Shown: positions 62,206 to 64,000 of the stretch, in pieces
How the letters are laid out: every line of letters begins with the position of its first letter
How positions within the stretch are numbered: the first letter of the stretch is position 1
NCBI GenBank assembly: GCA_017654935.2
Contig: CM065690.1
Coordinates: 9,600,906-9,664,905 of the forward strand
Length of the DNA: 64,000 nucleotides
Reading direction: 5' to 3'
Origin: Phymorhynchus buccinoides
Taxonomy: Eukaryota > Mollusca > Gastropoda > Neogastropoda > Raphitomidae
The notes under the pieces: model-generated
What the model was told of the DNA's origin: nothing
The model's database searches: none
What the model saw: only the letters and a program-made list of their open reading frames with translations
Translations under genes and position numbers: made by a program

Positions 62206-62695
62206 AACTTTTGCATGGAATGTTATTGTGGATAAGTGAGGGTATGTACGTCAAAGAGACAGATTGGCGGAATGTGCCCTATTTGTTTCCTTCGTGATAG
62301 CACCTTCGGGGTTTCACCTGACTGTTTTAAAATTGTGCGGATCTGAATGTCAATCATGGTTTGGACTGTAGCTAGGTATAATTGCTTTCAGTAAGGCTGA
62401 TATCAAAAGCTATTGATCTTTGTTGATTTATTTCTCTTGTAGCAGTAGGATATGTCCTTTTTGCAAAGGTCTGCATTGTTGGTTTGCTTTTTCAGTTTCA
62501 TTTCACTACAGAGAAACCCTTATTCTAAGACCCTTCCTTGTCAGTGTCTGTGAAGGTGCCATTTGTGCCAGACAATTCAACGTTCCAAAATGCCTTCTCA
62601 GTGACCACTGTCTGCAAGAGCCCTCCATTTTATGGCCAATTTGTTTTTCAGTTTTTGGAAGTTTAAGAGTTTGACTGTATTTTGAGCCTGCCTAA
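62150..62695. repeat. Direct repeat partner 1 of a 550-bp duplication
   Basis: From the last minisatellite unit through TTTGCATGGAATGTTATTGT to TTTTGAGCCTGCC; repeated at 63432-64000 in the same order with small indels. Confidence 0.93.
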
Positions 62696-63071
62696 AAGTA
62701 TCTGTCTGTCCAAGATCTGGTTATATTCTTATCTTCAGTATTTGTAAGCCCATCCTGACAGAAGTCCTCATTACCATGGAAATTGGTTTGTTTGTTTGTT
62801 GTTGGGAGGGGTTTAACCGTTGTTTTTTTGCCTCTTCAGTTTTTTGTTCTTTTTTTTCTTTAGTTGGTTTTGTTATGTCAAGTGGTTTAGTGTAATAACT
62901 CTGAGAAGAGAAAGTGTTGTAGTTTGCCTAGAAGCTATGATTTCATCATGTTAAACCGTTCAAACAGTAACAGTGGAGAAGCAGGTGTTGTTTAGAGCTG
63001 GGTCTTATGTAAAACATTTGATTGATTGGTTGATTGATTAATTGGTTGATTGCCTGATCAATCATCTGTAG

Positions 63072-63485
63072 AAGTTTGTTAAAGAGACACCGTTGTTGGT
63101 TTGCCTGTCAGTATCTCTGTTTGTTTGAGGAAGAGAAGACCGTTGTTGGTTTGCCTGTCAGTATCTCTGTTTGTTTGTGCGAAGAGACACCGTCGTTGGT
63201 TTGCACAATCTCAGTATCTCTGTTTGTTTGTTAAAGACTAAGAGACACTGTTGTTGGTTTGCCTGTCAGTATCTCTGTTTGTTTGTCACAGACAAAGAGA
63301 CACCGTTGTTGGTTTGCCTGTCAGTATCTCTGTTTGTTAAAGAGACACCGTTGTTGGTTTGCCTGTCAGTATCTCTGTTTGTTTGTTAAAGAGACACCGT
63401 TGTTGGTTTGCCTGTCAGTATCTCTGTCTGTTTGTTAAAGAGACACCGTTGTTGGCTTTCCTGTCAGTATCTCTGTTTGTTTGTG
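63072..63485. repeat. About 51-bp minisatellite (second block)
   Basis: Same unit as at 61.8 kb, with inserted bases in several copies. Confidence 0.94.
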
Positions 63486-64000
63486 GAAACAACAACTTTT
63501 GCATGGAATGTTATTGTGGATAAGTGAGGGTATTGAGGGTATTGTCGTCAGGTAGAAGGCGGAATGTGCCCTCTTTGTTTCCTTCGTGATAGCACCTTCG
63601 GGCTTTCACCTGACTGTTTTAAAATTGTGCGGATTTAGAGAATCACAATCATGGTTTGGACTGTAGCTAGTTGTATAATTGCTTTCTTGTAAGGCTGATA
63701 TCAAAAGCTATTGATCTTTTGCATGATTTATTTCTCTTGTAGCAGCCTAGGATATGTCCTTTTTGCAGAGGTCTGCACTGTGTCAGTGCTTTTTCATTTT
63801 CATTTCACTACAGTCAAACCCTTATTCATAAGACCCTTCCTTGTCAATGTCTGTGAAGGTGCCATTTGTGCCAACAATGACAATTCAACGTTCCAAAATG
63901 CCTTCTCCTCTGACCACCTCTGCAAGAGCCCTCCATTTTATGGCCAATTTGTTTTTGGCTTTTTGGAAGTTTAAATGTTTGACTGTATTTTGAGCCTGCC
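63432..64000. repeat. Direct repeat partner 2 of a 550-bp duplication
   Basis: About 93-95 percent alike by eye to 62150-62695, about 1.28 kb downstream. Both contain the minisatellite end, so the unit is minisatellite plus unique DNA. Runs off the window. Confidence 0.92.

Overview
The window is eukaryotic genomic DNA: short exons with GT-AG introns in consistent phase, long introns, dense microsatellites and minisatellites, and many retro- and DNA-transposon remnants. Gene families and repeat content suggest a lophotrochozoan, most likely a mollusc and perhaps a gastropod. Short runs of TTAGGG-type telomeric repeats fit but do not prove this. The species cannot be named from the sequence alone.

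Two conserved protein-coding genes lie head to head. On the minus strand, from about 15.4 kb down to 0.3 kb, are sixteen phase-consistent exons of unconventional myosin VI (MYO6). They encode the start codon and 662 residues of the motor domain (P-loop, switch I, the myosin VI-specific insert, switch II). The converter, lever arm and cargo-binding tail lie beyond the left edge. On the plus strand, from 26.1 kb to at least 61.7 kb, are twenty-eight phase-consistent exons of PARP4, the vault-associated ADP-ribosyltransferase: BRCT, regulatory helical domain, ART catalytic domain, VIT domain, vWA domain, then a 76-residue ubiquitin-like domain ending in Gly-Gly and an acidic Ser/Glu exon. The gene runs off the right edge.

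The 10.7 kb between the two start codons (15.4-26.1 kb) holds no recognised host gene. It contains decayed copies of MYO6 exon 1, LINE fragments (some nested), a Tigger/pogo-like MITE, a 417-bp non-autonomous Helitron and several palindromic MITEs.

Two observations stand out. First, the PARP4 gene carries an in-frame ubiquitin fold with an intact LRLRGG end but without Lys48 and Lys63. Second, in both genes exon edges with their splice sites have repeatedly been copied in tandem into the adjoining intron. Examples are seven donors after MYO6 exon 14, four after PARP4 exon 8, five after PARP4 exon 25, extra acceptors before MYO6 exon 5 and PARP4 exons 7, 8 and 17, and decayed copies of MYO6 exon 1 and PARP4 exon 13. 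Several intronic minisatellites appear to start from such exon-edge copies.
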